Assembly (NCBI GenBank): GCA_030247855.1
Contig: JAPDRN010000006.1
Location: 620,001-684,000 of the forward strand
Direction of reading: 5' to 3'
Source of the DNA: Knufia peltigerae
Taxonomy: Eukaryota; Ascomycota; Eurotiomycetes; Chaetothyriales; Trichomeriaceae
Length of the DNA: 64,000 bases
Both the position numbers and the translations under genes were made by a program. Positions 22,416 to 34,328 of the stretch are shown in pieces (the stretch's first letter is position 1; every line of letters begins with the position of its first letter). The notes below the pieces were generated by a model. That model did not search any database. It saw only the letters and a list, made by a program, of their open reading frames with translations, and had not been told where the DNA came from.

Positions 22416-23192
22416 TTAACCAAGCTTCTCCGCCGCCTCTCTGACATCGAAGATGGTTCTTTGTTCTGGCTGTCGAACCCGTTCATCCTTGAGCATTCTA
22501 AATTCATTAGTCGAGGTCTCTTCGGAGCAACCAATACTAAAACCACGTACCTTGCATCCATCCTCGTGTCGTCGCTCTCAATTTTAAGTGCTGCCTGGGG
22601 CGTTTTGGCGTCTATCACGAAATGATTATCACAATTCGGACAGTATTCGTCGCTAGTAGGAAGTCAGTATATGCAGATACACAAGATACAGACCTAGCTT
22701 ATTAATAGCATGGCTCTTGTCTATATCTGTACTTACCTCTCATCCCAATCCCGGGTGTCTTTTCGAAATGCTTTGCGACACTTTTTGCAAATAAATGTCT
22801 ATATGAACTTGGGTATTAGTACTAGCCTCTTTTCTGCTCAAGATGGGACGAGACGAAATGAACTTGGAATCGCTCATAGTACCATATCAAAAGTTTGTAA
22901 GAGTGGATGAGATTCTTGCTCGGCATGGCATTCTGCACAGTCAAACCATTTTTTGCCTGATCGAGGAGTCAGTGAAAACTGAATGTCAGGAGAAGGGCGC
23001 ATCTGGATTTGGGGAAAAGCACATACAGCAGGCACTCCTTATCGAGACTTGAGCATTTAAAATATGTTTACTGATCGAGAGATGGATGTTAGTGCTTCTG
23101 CTCCTTTTTATATTGGATCTGTAGAGATGGCGAGCGAGTTTTGACGAGGCTTTTTGTCAGGGGCTGCCGTTCAGAGGGTTGCCTTACCACAT
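22416..23192 (-). CDS. CHY zinc-finger protein
   Basis: Six short exons (23192-23188, 23070-23027, 22956-22883, 22798-22737, 22652-22551, 22497-22416) join in frame to 122 residues; all five introns have GT-AG ends. The first coding exon is only ATGTG. The joined protein begins MCKHILNAQ and continues with ACCKKWFDCAECHAE, FICKKCRKAF and EYCPNCDNHF, giving the ordered Cys/His ligands of the CHY zinc finger, then ends with DERVRQPEQRTIFD. Proteins of this type bind three zinc ions; yeast Hot13 of the mitochondrial intermembrane space and the RCHY1 ubiquitin ligase contain the domain, but this single-domain protein has no RING. Its role is unknown. No single open frame longer than about 75 codons covers it, so it is easily missed. 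Confidence 0.9.
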
Positions 23193-23599
23193 AGTGGTGT
23201 TGTCTTGGTTTCGAATTCAAAATTTCAATTGACGTGCGAAAGTCGTGGGCACAATGTAGATTCCCAATCCGTAGTTGCTACCAAGAACCCCCCGGTCAGA
23301 TTATCAGGGATGTTTGTTGTCGTTGTCGACAAATGTTGAAATGATACTCTCCGTACTCCGCTCTACGATGGAAATACGAGTCATGACTTTTGGTCAGGTG
23401 ACCTTGATTCAAGTCATGAGATTTGAAAGTACGAGTATGAGCAGACATTCAATTCATTCCCTCTCTCAATCCTCGAACGTGCACATACCCTCGCACGAAC
23501 GCAACCTCTAATACTATGAGTAAATATTGGCTGTGTGCCATGTTGCCATCGACGAGAACACGACCACCTAAGGATATGCCATCAGAAGAGGGAAGCAAA
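23193..23599. other. intergenic region
   Basis: The promoter of the CHY gene and the 3' flank of the PhyH-like gene lie here. One TACGAGTA word is at 23430-23437. No gene is supported. Confidence 0.5.
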
Positions 23600-24749
23600 T
23601 CACCAGAGGTCACCAGTCCTCCTTCCTCTGTTGGGATGTAGCCATTCCATCGCACTCTTGAGGTTGACCCAGCCGAGAAAAGGTCTTGAGAGACCGTATC
23701 CCACCTTCTCCTGCATCCACTCGGGCAACTCGCGAACCTTCTCGACCGGATTGATCAAGTACTGATTTTCTTCCTGTCTCAGCCAACCTCTCGTCATGAA
23801 GGTGCTGTACACGAGGCGCTCTTCCGGATGAATCTCGCCGTTCTCATCTGGTTGATCTGTCTTATTAGCACTGCCTCCGTGGAAGCAACCACTCAAGACC
23901 ATGAAACCATCACCAGGTTCGAGTTCGGCATAAAAAGTTTGGCTTTCTTCTGGAGGTCCAGCGGCATAGTCCCACAAATGTGAACCTGGGATGAACCGCG
24001 TTGCACCATTACGCTTGGTGGTCTTCTTCCCTGCCACGAAGAACCCGATACCTGCATCACGACCCGTCACGTGTTCTGCCGTTGCAGGTTGATAAACATG
24101 ATGGATCGCATCATCACGATGTAACGCTTGATCCCGTGCGCCCGGATTGATACTGAAAACAATGGTGTTGTTCAATTGTGGTCGAGATACCGACGCTTCG
24201 TTCTTGCCGCCAATCTACTATGGGTCAGTATCGAGGGCATCCTTCTCGAATATCAACAACATACCCAATTATATTTCAATGTGCTTGATAGCAATGCATC
24301 TGTCACCCCTGTCCAGAGTGGATGACCGAAAATGCGATCGGCAAAGGTTCTCGACTTTGTGACAAGTCCAAATGCTCTTCGAGTTTCTGCTGGGAAAAAG
24401 TCGCCTACAGGTACATTTGTATCAGGGCAGCTGAGATGCTTGTGATGAGATTTCCAGGAACATTACTAAACATACCATCACCCCAAGCTGTATCCTTTTC
24501 TAGCTCCGGCCGAATATCCCTTTCTATGCGCGCCAACTCATCTTGATCCAGTACGTTGCGAATGACCACTCCGCCAGCAACTCTGATAGCCTCTACCAGA
24601 TCTTCAACCGTGGCACTCGCGGCATTAAAGATCTTGACCTCGGGTAATGGCGAAGCTGGAGATTTGAGCTCATCATCCACTATGAAGCCATTTGTGCTGT
24701 CAATGGCCTTCGCTGCAGGCACGGGGGCTTCGACGGCCGAGGGTGCCAT
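23600..24749 (-). CDS. phytanoyl-CoA dioxygenase (PhyH)-like enzyme
   Basis: Three exons (24749-24476, 24404-24265, 24214-23600) encode 342 residues. It belongs to the non-haem Fe(II)/2-oxoglutarate oxygenases of the PhyH family. The iron triad appears as His170-x-Asp172 in HRDDAIHH and His250 in GCFHGGSAN; the Arg in FMTRGWLRQEEN is a good candidate for binding the 2-oxoglutarate carboxylate. GATRFIPGSHLWDY is the typical family strand-turn. Fungal members hydroxylate very diverse substrates, many in secondary metabolism, so the substrate stays open. It sits on the same strand as the UNC-93-type transporter, 755 bases downstream of that gene's stop, and may belong with it and the amidase. 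Confidence 0.88.
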
Positions 24750-25504
24750 CCTGAAAGTGATCGAGCAACAAACGACGATATGTCCCACAACCACAGTTTT
24801 ATTGAGAACTTGCAGCAGCAGCTTGATATGATGTAAAATCAAATGATGACATTGTCCTTTAAATATTTCGACACTCGTATATCGAAGGCATAAACCACGT
24901 TCCAAAGACTCTTTCAGGGATGTGGAAATCTCTCCTGCCCGATTTGGGTTTGCCGCGCTTCCAGACTGATAGAGTACGTGATCGGCTCCATCAGCATACG
25001 AAAGAAGTCTCACGTCTGCTGCGAACTTTATAAACGCAACAATGGATTGAATTAACGCACGGTGCAATGCGACTATTCTGGCAAGAGAGAATCCGGGCAG
25101 CGCTTATCATATCCTGTGGATGCGGGGATGAGCAGGCTCATCAATCTAAGCGCCAAGTCGATGTGAGAGGGCAACGCCTTACCCGTACTACTTTTCTTGA
25201 TAGAGTGGAATCGATCGTCTTGGTCGAAAATGGAAAGAGAGATGCGGGCATTGCGAAACACCAACGACTCATCAGCCTTGCCGGATCGGTTCATCTCTTA
25301 AGACTTTAAACATCCTCATTGGGCGTCCAGGACTATAAACATGAGCGAAATATCCTCGAATCACGTCTCATTTCAAGGGTATTCCCTATCTACGAACTTG
25401 TCCTGCGGTTGTGTTTGTCCTCGACAATACCACAGGGGAATAGTGTGGGAAATCTCATCCCTGGTGCCTCCTGAGAACTTCGCCCATCCGGCCATATTTT
25501 CCGC
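24750..25504. promoter_or_regulatory. intergenic, promoter of PhyH-like gene
   Basis: No gene is supported in this stretch between two same-strand genes. I see no repeats or palindromes of note. Confidence 0.5.
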
Positions 25505-27290
25505 TCAGACTTTCGAACCATGCGAAGTGCGACGACCAACTTCATTGACTTCCATGGATCCCTTGGCTCCGGCAGAGACAGCTTTCTCGGCAATCAATTC
25601 CTTCTCATGTTCTCGTACAATCTGCTCCTCAGCAACCAGCCCCTCGAGCCGTGCCCGATCTTCCCATTTGTGAGGAACAATCACATTCTCTTCCAAGAAG
25701 TAGTTGGTTGGCTTCACTTGAGTCCAAATGATGGCCAGCAGGAAGCCCAGACCGACAGCATACAAGGTAAATTGGACGATCAATTGGTCGAGGTAGGAAA
25801 CGTTCTTGGAGTCTAGCACAAAGGAAATGCACATTCCCAGTGCTGTGGTTCCCTTGAAAAGTCTGTACGATTTGGTCAGTTCTTACAGGTTCGGTGTGGA
25901 CTCGAGGATCTTGCGCTACTTACCCGCTCAGTCGCGAGCAGACCCGTGGGTCATTTGAAAGTGCTCCGAGTGTCCACTGCACGCAGATCTGGTACGTAGC
26001 ATAGATGATGCCTAGCTCACTCATCAGAAGGAGTCAAACCTATCCGGAATCCAACCATACCTTCTAGCAGATACAGAATGAAGCCAGCCCCAAAGGCACT
26101 GTCGGACCAGTCAACACCTGGAGGAGTGTTCTTCTGCCTGTTGACATCGTTCTTGATGATCCATGCTGCCAGGCCCGCGTTCGTGGCAAGGCACAGAGTA
26201 CCCATGATACAAGTTCCTACCATACCACGAACACGTCGAGATTTGATGCGGTTAGTGTCCATGACGAAGGCCAACATAAGAGGACATGGCATCATGATGA
26301 ACTGGAAGAGAACATTGTTGAGCGACCGGGTTCTCAGGTTGAAATAGTAAGCGTTGATGCTGGAAAGAAGGGCCTGAGAGTCGTTAGACGTTGTGCCTGT
26401 AGAGGTAAGTTGTGCTGCTTACCAAGTTCATTTCGGCCACAAAGATGCCAGGGATCAGCATCAGAATCCGCCAATCTGTGAAGAGGTTGATAAGGCCCCG
26501 TATTTCCTCCATGACATTGGGGTCGTTGAAGATGGCAATATGCGTCCCATCATCTCGCACCACTTTCTTTGGATCGATAATGAAAAAGAAGGCGATTAAA
26601 ATAGCCATGCACATGATCACGATGCTTAACAATGGGCATCAGCACCAAGCCGGCATCGAAGCATGAATCTTACTTACAAGACAGAGTACACTGCGTTCGA
26701 GACTCCGGTCGACTCAGTCTGGTGGAAGTTGACTCCGAAGGCGATCAAACTACCAACTGTGCCTCCGAAACTCGTAAAGACCCATTGCCAGGTAATGAAC
26801 AGTGCTTTCTCATCCTCCTGGGCATATGCAAATTGAATGAAACCGGATGCAGTCCACAGGCAGCCCGCAGTCACCCCAAGAATGGCACCTCCTAGATAAG
26901 GAAACCAATTATGGCCTTCACGGTCAAAGTACCAAAGGCCTCCAACGTAAAGCGGATAGCCGACTGCGCCGAACATCATGGTGATTTTGGGACCACAGAT
27001 ATTCAGAATTGCGCCGCCAATCCAACCAAAAAGACAGAACAGACCGTAAAGCACAGCATTGGTGGTTGAAGCAACTGTCTGGGAACTCGGCCTTCCTCCA
27101 CCGGCACCGAGACCGGTAAGGGCGAGATAGATCCCCGGCAAACAGAAAAGGATGCTGGTCCCATGGTCAATATCCCTCGAAAACACGCGGTTCATCAGGT
27201 CGGAACTCACGCTCCCACGACAAAGTTCTGATTGATGGGTCGATTGAGCCGGAACTTGCCCGTTCCCAAGGAGGGTTCCATGAACTTCAT
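25505..27290 (-). CDS. UNC-93/DUF895-type major facilitator transporter
   Basis: Six exons (27290-27211, 27154-26678, 26624-26423, 26373-26061, 26011-25924, 25862-25505) encode 505 residues; every junction has GT-AG ends and keeps frame. About eleven to twelve hydrophobic segments are visible, starting with FCLPGIYLALTGLGAGGG, and AILGVTAGCLWTASG and WQWVFTSFGGTVGSLIAFG in the first half. These are hallmarks of the fungal DUF895/UNC-93 branch of the major facilitator superfamily. The N-terminus MKFMEPSLGTGKFRLNRP and the acidic C-terminal tail (EEQIVREHEKELIAEKA) face the cytosol in such proteins. Substrates of the fungal members are not defined. It is divergent from the amidase across 1.3 kb. 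Confidence 0.88.
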
Positions 27291-28566
27291 GGCTGCTATG
27301 ATGGAGTTATTTGCAAGTTCACAATCCGAAATGATTCAGCGCCTGTTTTAAGCAGGTAGAGAGTGACAAAATGGCCAACACGGGAAGAGAGTGATCTTCT
27401 CCGGTTTTATACATGTTTTCCATGTCAATGAAGGTTTCTCAGGGTGTCATCTCACGGAGGTTGCGCTCATTGCCGATGCACAAGTCGCAGGCTAATCACC
27501 CCGACCAGGTAGGTTATCAAGGAACGCATCCCTGCTGAGCCAATCCGAATAGCTGACGGGCACTGTTATCATGCCTTTTATGTGGGTCCGAGAGATGATC
27601 GTTGGCCGTCTAGTGTCCCGTCGACAAGTTGGGGTACAAGAGATCAACACATGTCCAACAGGAGTTCCGAGCATCTGTCCGTCGTCGAGAGACCGCCCTC
27701 TCTCTATTCAAGGTAGAAGACGTGAGTTACTAAAGAGGCTGCTGCAATTAGAGCTAGGGTACGATTTAGTGGTCGATGTCGCTGTTCTCAGCTTCCGACA
27801 CAGAGACCCAGGCACGCGCATCTCGCAATCGACCCTTCACAGCCATCGGGATAAGAGTGATAACGCTGAGTTCCGAGTTCCGTTGTGCGGGGAGAAAGCT
27901 GTCGCTAGCTTTGGTGTTTAGTGAGGCTGGGCAGATGACTGCGTATCACATCGTCTTCTATCGATGCTCGCCTGCAACAATTCCTTGTCTGCGATAGCGA
28001 GTCCCGAAGAGCAGCAGGGGTAAGGGCCAATCAGCCCAAGTCTCTAATCTCGCTGGTCGACAATGACACAGCAGTAGAGACTAAGGCGTCAAGAATGCAA
28101 TAACACATCTCTCTTGCCTATTCAAGCCGTCAGCTCGTACGGCAGTGATGATCGACATCGACGATGTATTTGCCATGCCACACCTTGGGCGTAAGTATCC
28201 TTATCTCAGCTCCTGGCATATGCATGTCACGATGATGGTGGTGATGATGATAAGGTATCAAAAGCACTACACGGAGTTGGACCGTGACGCTATACTCCGC
28301 ATCTACAGCTTCAATCTACCTTGTTAAGGCTGGTGTCCGGCGACCAGGCCCGTTCGCAACCAACCCTCAGACCAAAGTCTGAGAGCACTTACTGTGTCAC
28401 TTGCTGTTTTGAAGATTAACACCGGCTCTGTGGCGATTGCTGCAGGTTTGACTCGGTACGCGAGGAACAACTCATCCACAGGAGACCGAGCCAGTGCATT
28501 CTTACCTTCACAGGGTCATCGGGGTTCTTGTCTTGTCGATAGTAACATCTTTGGAGCATAATCACA
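27291..28566. promoter_or_regulatory. 1.3 kb bidirectional promoter region
   Basis: This lies between the divergent UNC-93-type transporter and the amidase. No gene is supported. It would hold any shared control site for the two; none stands out to me by eye apart from a GATGATG-rich simple tract near 28230-28250. Confidence 0.5.
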
Positions 28567-30355
28567 ATGGTTCTTGCACGTTGGGAAGAGCGGGCGAAAA
28601 GCGCCAGGGACTTTCGCGACGAGACTTTGAGCAAAGTCGACCCACCGTTTAATCCTCTCCCCGATCCTCTGCCAGTGTCGTCTCAAGAACTGCCAAAGAA
28701 ATATCTGAGTCCCAGAGAATATGAGCTTACCCAGAATTATGATGCTATTGAGCTCCTAGAGATGTTGCGTGTTAAGAAAGTCACTTCCGAAGAATTGACT
28801 CGAGCATTCCTGCGTCGAGCAGCACTCGCACAGTATGCCGTATGGATTGAAGAGCCTTCTAACTTCGATATTCATGTATACTGAGATACATTGCAGGTCA
28901 ACTGCGTGACAGAGCTAATGTGGGATGAAGCAATTGAGCGTGCCAAATATCTTGACTCGCTTCCTGAGCCCATCGGGCCGCTTCATGGGCTTCCGATCTC
29001 AGTCAGTACGAATCGATGTCTGGAGCGATGCTCCGGGAGCTTCCTCTGATGGCTTGTATTGACTTTTGCAGGTCAAAGAACATCATGGTCTCAAGGGGAA
29101 GACCTGTCACGCTTCATATGTCGCCTGGATCGGGGAAGATTCGCTCCCTAGCTCGCTGAATGACTATCTGTACAACGCTGGCTGCGTTTACTATGTTCGG
29201 ACAACGGGCCCACAGACGCTCATGGCGCTTGAATGCAACAATAACATCTACGGTCGAACGGTTAACCCCTGGAACCGAAATTTGACCTGCGGTGGCAGCA
29301 GTGGTGGTGAAGGTGCTCTCGTCGGCTTTAGAGGAAGTGTCTGGGTGAGTAGCCGTGGCATAAGCCAAGTCTATGACAGGCTAACCACATAACAGGGCCT
29401 CGGCGGAGACATTGGAGGTTCCGTTCGTGCGCCAGCAAGCGATAACGGTGTATATGGATTTAAACCGACCTCTAGACGACTCTCACTGCAAGGGATGAAA
29501 GCCGCCAACAAGGGCAGGGAGTCGGTCATGGCGACATACGGCCCTCTCACTCAATCTCGAGAAACAATCAATCTATTCATGAAAGTCATTCTCGACAATG
29601 AACCATGGCGCCATGATCCTTGGCTGACAGTCAAGCCATGGACGCCCGTGACCTTGACAAAGCCGCTCAAGCTAGCCATTGAATGGTCTGATGGGGTTGT
29701 CAAGCCACATCCCCCTACAGTGAGAGGAATGAAGATTGTTGCCGACGCCTGCAAGGCCGCGGGCATGGAGGTAGTGGACTGGGAACCGTATCAACATGAA
29801 AGAGCTTGGGACATTGTGTCCCGATTGTACTTCCCTGACGGGGGCGAGGACACGCTGGCTCCAATCAAGGATTCCGGAGAGCCCGTTCTTCCCCTCACCA
29901 AGTTCATCATCGATGAGCAGCCTCAAGTGAAGAAGCTTGACATTCACCAATATTGGGAGCTCTGTAGCGAGCGAGACGCCTATCGTGAAGAACATGCGGA
30001 ACATTGGAATAAGACGGCAGAATCTGGTAGGGAAGTGGACGTCATTCTCGCTCCAGTCACACCTGGTGCAGCTCCTCTTCATGACACGGCACGATACTGG
30101 CCATACACCAGCCATTGGAACTTGCTGGATTATCCTGCCGTCGTCTTTCCGGTCACTCATGTCGATGTCGAGAAGGACAAGAAGGAAGAAGGATACACCC
30201 CGATGAACGAGCAGGACAAGTACAACTACGATTTGTACGAACCAGAGAAGTGGGTCGGAGCCCCTGTCAGCTTGTGCATTGTGGGAAGAAGACAAATGGA
30301 CGAAAAAGTCATGGCCGCGCTTGAGGCTGTCGAGAAGGCCATGGGCCGGAAGTAG
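28567..30355 (+). CDS. amidase signature family enzyme
   Basis: Four exons (28567-28839, 28897-29001, 29072-29344, 29396-30355) encode 536 residues. The Ser-cisSer-Lys triad is clear: Lys128 in SVKEHHGLKG, the cis-Ser at 202/203 in GGSSGGEGAL, and the nucleophile Ser226 in GGDIGGSVRAPA. Intron 2 ends right before the Lys motif and intron 3 sits between the two Ser motifs. Such enzymes hydrolyse carboxamides to acid and ammonia. The N-terminal half has the family's usual TSEELTRAFLRRAALAQ helix. Length and layout resemble fungal acetamidase-like and general amidases; the actual substrate is not evident. The UNC-93-type transporter and PhyH-like oxygenase lie upstream and a Zn2Cys6 regulator starts 332 bases downstream. 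Confidence 0.93.
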
Positions 30356-30687
30356 TACAAGCGAGGTGTAACTGGGTACCTGATGTGCTGGCGCTGATAT
30401 AGTTGATAGTGTATGAGCCTGTGTTGGTATACATCTCTCCGTCGCTTGATATACTGTACTCGTAATCGCACTCGTACTCGTATGGCCTTTAGTTATCGGC
30501 ACCATTCGGGAAACCTGCCGAGTTCCAGCGACCGATAAGACCCCCGCATCACGTGCCGAGACTCTTATCTGTTTTCCGCGGTTATCAAAAAATGGTCCCA
30601 ACTGAATGTCCCTCCATCCTTAACATCTCGTTATCATTCCCACTTCTACAAGCTTTTCACACGAGGCATGTCTAAGGTCCAAGGAAA
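30356..30687. promoter_or_regulatory. promoter region of second Zn2Cys6 gene
   Basis: This short stretch between the amidase and the regulator holds two close copies of TACTCGTA (30457-30464 and 30475-30482). No gene is supported. Confidence 0.5.
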
Positions 30688-32559
30688 ATGTCGGTGACAG
30701 TCTGCGCACCATCGCCACCCGGTCCAGTCAGCCAGCGGAGGAATCTGGCCGGCAAAAGGACAAATTCACTGGGATGGGCCAAGACCGATTGTCACACTTG
30801 TGCCGAAAAGCAACGCATCTGCGATCGTCGTCGCCCCAAATGCAGCGCTTGTCTCGAAGACGGTGGGATATGCGGCGGCTATATCCAAGCGTTGAATTGG
30901 GAGCGAGGGACTCTTCGACTGGGCACATCGAAATTCAAATCAGCCGCTCAGAGAAAGTCCTCGCCCGAAGAAACTTCGCCGACCCCGTCACAGTCCCAGT
31001 CTCAGCCGCCATTGCCCCAGCCATCGGCATTCGTCTTTGTCGACCAGACACAGTCGTCAGAGAAGCCGAGGAAGAAGGCGCGCAAGAATTCAAAGTCAAG
31101 CATGTCGGTCGCGACCCCGCTGGACCGGTCTGCGCGCTCGTCCGTGTCATCGACGTGGAACTCTGTCGGTCCGGCATCCCCTTCGACACCTTGGTCTCTG
31201 ACAAAAAGCACGACGCCGCTCTCGACGACATACGAATCGCACTCCGACGCCGTCCTGTCCTTGTCTCCTCGAGTGTCACGGCCACCGGTGGAGGACGCGT
31301 TGGCCTTTTTCCACTCCCGCTTTTCCAAAACCACACTCACCTGGGACGTGCCCGTCAACCCGTGGCAAGCGGCGCTTCCTCAGATTCACGACGATGTGCC
31401 CTGCGTGCTCTACGCGGCAATCGCACTCGCCCAACGGCAACAGGCACATTTATGCAACAGAGCCGAGGGCCTCGGCGTACTCAATCTCAAGGCGAAAGCG
31501 CTGTCGGTTTTCGCGACTCACCTCAACGACCTCTCCTTCGAATCGGCCATCTCGACGACCCTGTTACTGATAGCCTTGGACTATGCCGAGTCCGGGGTGT
31601 CCAACTGGACGATCCACCTCCGCGGGGCTCTCAACGTCCTGGAGTCCAGCGGCGGCATACGGGTGGCCGAGTCGCGACAGAACCTCCGAAGCCAGATCGC
31701 GATGCTACTGTGGTACGACGTCACCGCGGCCATGCTGTCGCGTTATCCGCCAATATTCCCCCGGCGGTACCTCGAGTCGTTGATGTCGTGGCAGCGCGAG
31801 ACGGAATGGAGCATGCTCGGACTCAACGGGCTCCCGGACGGGATGTTTCTCGACATGTACGACCTGGCCATTGCGGCGGCGCACCCCGACGCCATCTCGG
31901 CCGAGGCCATCACGGCATTCGAAGTGAGGATACTAGGGGCGTTCCCTGGAGACCGGGAAAACAGACTGCTCGACGCCATGTCACGGGTCTGGAAGCTGGG
32001 GTTGTTGCTGTACTGTCAGCGGGTGTTGGTTCCTTTTGTCCGTGACGGTGTCGATTTACCCACGACACGGTCGACGACGGTCGATCCAGAGTCACCATCA
32101 CCTCCCGCCGCTGTGATGGCGTTTGGTATCGGAGGATCTCGGCAGAGCCCACGACAACTCGCCCTCGAGATTTTGGGGATTGTCGCCGATTTACCTCCAG
32201 ACAGCAACTTTCAGAAACAATGTTTGCTCCCGATCATACTGGCCTCGGTCGAAGTGCCCAACCCGTATCTACCGTACCGCCGAGTCGCCATCGATTATTG
32301 TGTACGGTGGAAGGAGAGGACGGGCATGTGGATCTTCGACTCGGCTTTGGAGTTCATGAGTGGCGTATGGTCGAGGAATGATACGACCAAGAAGGAGAAA
32401 ATGATACCAGATGGAAGTGCCGCCGGTGGTGACGATGTTGATGATCATGACGACGATGACACGCGAAACATTGTTATGGGTGAGCATGAAGCAGTTATAA
32501 CCGTGCCATGGACCGATATATACCCAAGGGGACTTGAGTATGGTTTCTTATTCGGTTGA
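30688..32559 (+). CDS. Zn2Cys6 transcription factor
   Basis: A single exon encodes 623 residues. The binuclear zinc cluster has Cys at 35, 38, 45, 52, 55 and 62 (C-x2-C-x6-C-x6-C-x2-C-x6-C), followed by the GGY and LNWERGT stretch typical of the Pfam fungal-specific type II regulator family. Residues 80-190 are low complexity, rich in Ser, Pro, Gln and basic patches (KPRKKARKN). The middle region carries the alpha-helical regulatory domain (DVPCVLYAAIALAQRQQ and SAISTTLLLIALDYAESG, then WTIHLRGALNVLESSGG). It lies in tandem with the amidase, 332 bases away, and next to the polyketide synthase after 1.8 kb, so it could control either; sequence alone does not decide. Confidence 0.9.
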   Translation: MSVTVCAPSPPGPVSQRRNLAGKRTNSLGWAKTDCHTCAEKQRICDRRRPKCSACLEDGGICGGYIQALNWERGTLRLGTSKFKSAAQRKSSPEETSPTPSQSQSQPPLPQPSAFVFVDQTQSSEKPRKKARKNSKSSMSVATPLDRSARSSVSSTWNSVGPASPSTPWSLTKSTTPLSTTYESHSDAVLSLSPRVSRPPVEDALAFFHSRFSKTTLTWDVPVNPWQAALPQIHDDVPCVLYAAIALAQRQQAHLCNRAEGLGVLNLKAKALSVFATHLNDLSFESAISTTLLLIALDYAESGVSNWTIHLRGALNVLESSGGIRVAESRQNLRSQIAMLLWYDVTAAMLSRYPPIFPRRYLESLMSWQRETEWSMLGLNGLPDGMFLDMYDLAIAAAHPDAISAEAITAFEVRILGAFPGDRENRLLDAMSRVWKLGLLLYCQRVLVPFVRDGVDLPTTRSTTVDPESPSPPAAVMAFGIGGSRQSPRQLALEILGIVADLPPDSNFQKQCLLPIILASVEVPNPYLPYRRVAIDYCVRWKERTGMWIFDSALEFMSGVWSRNDTTKKEKMIPDGSAAGGDDVDDHDDDDTRNIVMGEHEAVITVPWTDIYPRGLEYGFLFG

Positions 32560-34328
32560 CGTTGTTGTTTCTTGTGTCCATGGGAGTAGTTAACTCTTTG
32601 TACATGGGGATACATATATTTTTTCGCCGCCCCCTTTGGGGTCTGTTCCATTCAGGTCCGACATATGATTCTGAAACACACCTTTTCCTTTGTATTCCTC
32701 AACAATCTTGTCGAAACTTCACCCGTACAGCTGACCGTTACGGGTCGATGCGTTATACTTTTCAAACAAGAGTACGGACACTGTCTCGATTGAAACATCC
32801 TTTGGAAACAATGATACGATCAAGTACTTTGTTTCATTTTTCTTCTGTTTCTCTTCTCTTTCTTTTTTTGGTCCCTGGATCCGGTTTCGCACAGACTTTT
32901 TGGAAGGAGGCCAGACTTTACTGTGTTGTGCTGTGCCGTGATGCGTAAAGTCAACTCCCTAGGTACTTGGCTACAGGTTGACATGAATCTAGACCGTTGT
33001 TTTGTCATGACAGTAATCTCTGTTGGCGAACTGAGATTTTGAATCTTGAATCTTGAATTGTATATTTTTCCCGGTTGACGGGGAAATCATCACCATTCAC
33101 TCACTGTACAAATGTAGAAGAACCACTTTCTCCTCGACCTCACAGTGGTTGTTTAGAAGTCTTTCTAAACAGGCCCGAAGCTCTGACCAATTTAGTCATT
33201 TTTTCCTTTCTCTCTTTTCTTTTCTCCTTCCTTTTTCGCAACTCGTCCCCATGGTGCGTGCGGTACACGTGTCGAGTATTGTACAATAGGTGTTTTACCT
33301 AGTTCATGTCAATGTTGTGTGCACGATCCCTCAATTGTCTGGTACACGGACCCCCCGCGTAACTCGGTATTGCACCTACATTGTAATGACGCGTCGTAAA
33401 AGGAACATTAACCTAATACTTCCCGTACGCAATGATCAAGTCGTGATGAGAGGAAAAAAAAAGTCTTGGATGACAACAACAACAACAATAAACAAACCAA
33501 GTTCATGTACCATGTACTACTGTACGGAGTACTTTGTTAATCAATCATCACCAAGTAAGAACCGTACTGTAAACAATGGGACATTATTGTCGAACGTGCC
33601 AACGATCCTTCTTGGCCTTTTTTTTTGCTTTCCTTTTTGGCACAGACAAGTCCAAGAACAATCTTGTCGGACACGTCGTCCCAAGACCTTTGTAAGATTC
33701 CGGGAAGTAAACACTGATTTTGACGTTTGGTGAGGTCTGGTAACGCGGTTCATTCTCCTTCTACCAACGTTGAGAAACCACAGTACTTTCCGCTAGTACC
33801 GATTACAATTGATAGACGGTCAAGAACCACATGAATGATGTCAAAAATGATACGTATTAGGAATCTCAAAAGCTATGAATGACATAGTGATAGGTAACAA
33901 TGATTGTTGAGGTGGTCGAATGCTGTGTCTCTCAATGATGCCTCTTGAGAGAACAAGCAAAAGACATGTAGGGAAAAAGCAATCACAAACAATAAACAGT
34001 CATCCATAATATCACAGCACTCCCGCTCGCCAGTCCAAATTCCAATCCAGATAAATTCATCCCATGCAACGCCTGCCTTTGAAAAACAAGGCTTTCCAAT
34101 TGACAATCTGGAAAATTTCCCAGTCCCAAAAACGCTTCTGAAAATGCCATGTACGACAAACAGTGGCGAAGAACGCTAGCAAAGGTCCCTTGAGTATATA
34201 CCATGTTTTTGTTCCGAGCAATCAGATCAAAGGAAGTCGTGAAAAACCCGAGTCTATATCCATACACAATTCCAATCGCCCATCCCTTCTATCAGCTATC
34301 ACGTGGCGTATACACGATCCGTATCCCT
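32560..34328. other. 1.8 kb gene-free region between regulator and polyketide synthase
   Basis: No supported gene. The stretch is rich in T runs and short CT tracts (for example about 32840-32875 and 33195-33240), has an ACA trinucleotide tract near 33474-33490 and one exact GTACGGAGTAC at 33522-33532. It must contain the 3' flanks of the convergent regulator and polyketide synthase genes. Confidence 0.55.

Noticed and set aside
29672..30601. Minus-strand open frame of about 310 codons opposite the amidase
   Set aside because: It is antisense to a gene with complete amidase motifs and has no family features.
30774..32045. Plus-strand open frame of about 420 codons inside the second Zn2Cys6 gene
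   Set aside because: It is an Arg-rich out-of-frame shadow of the regulator in GC-rich sequence and shows no domain.
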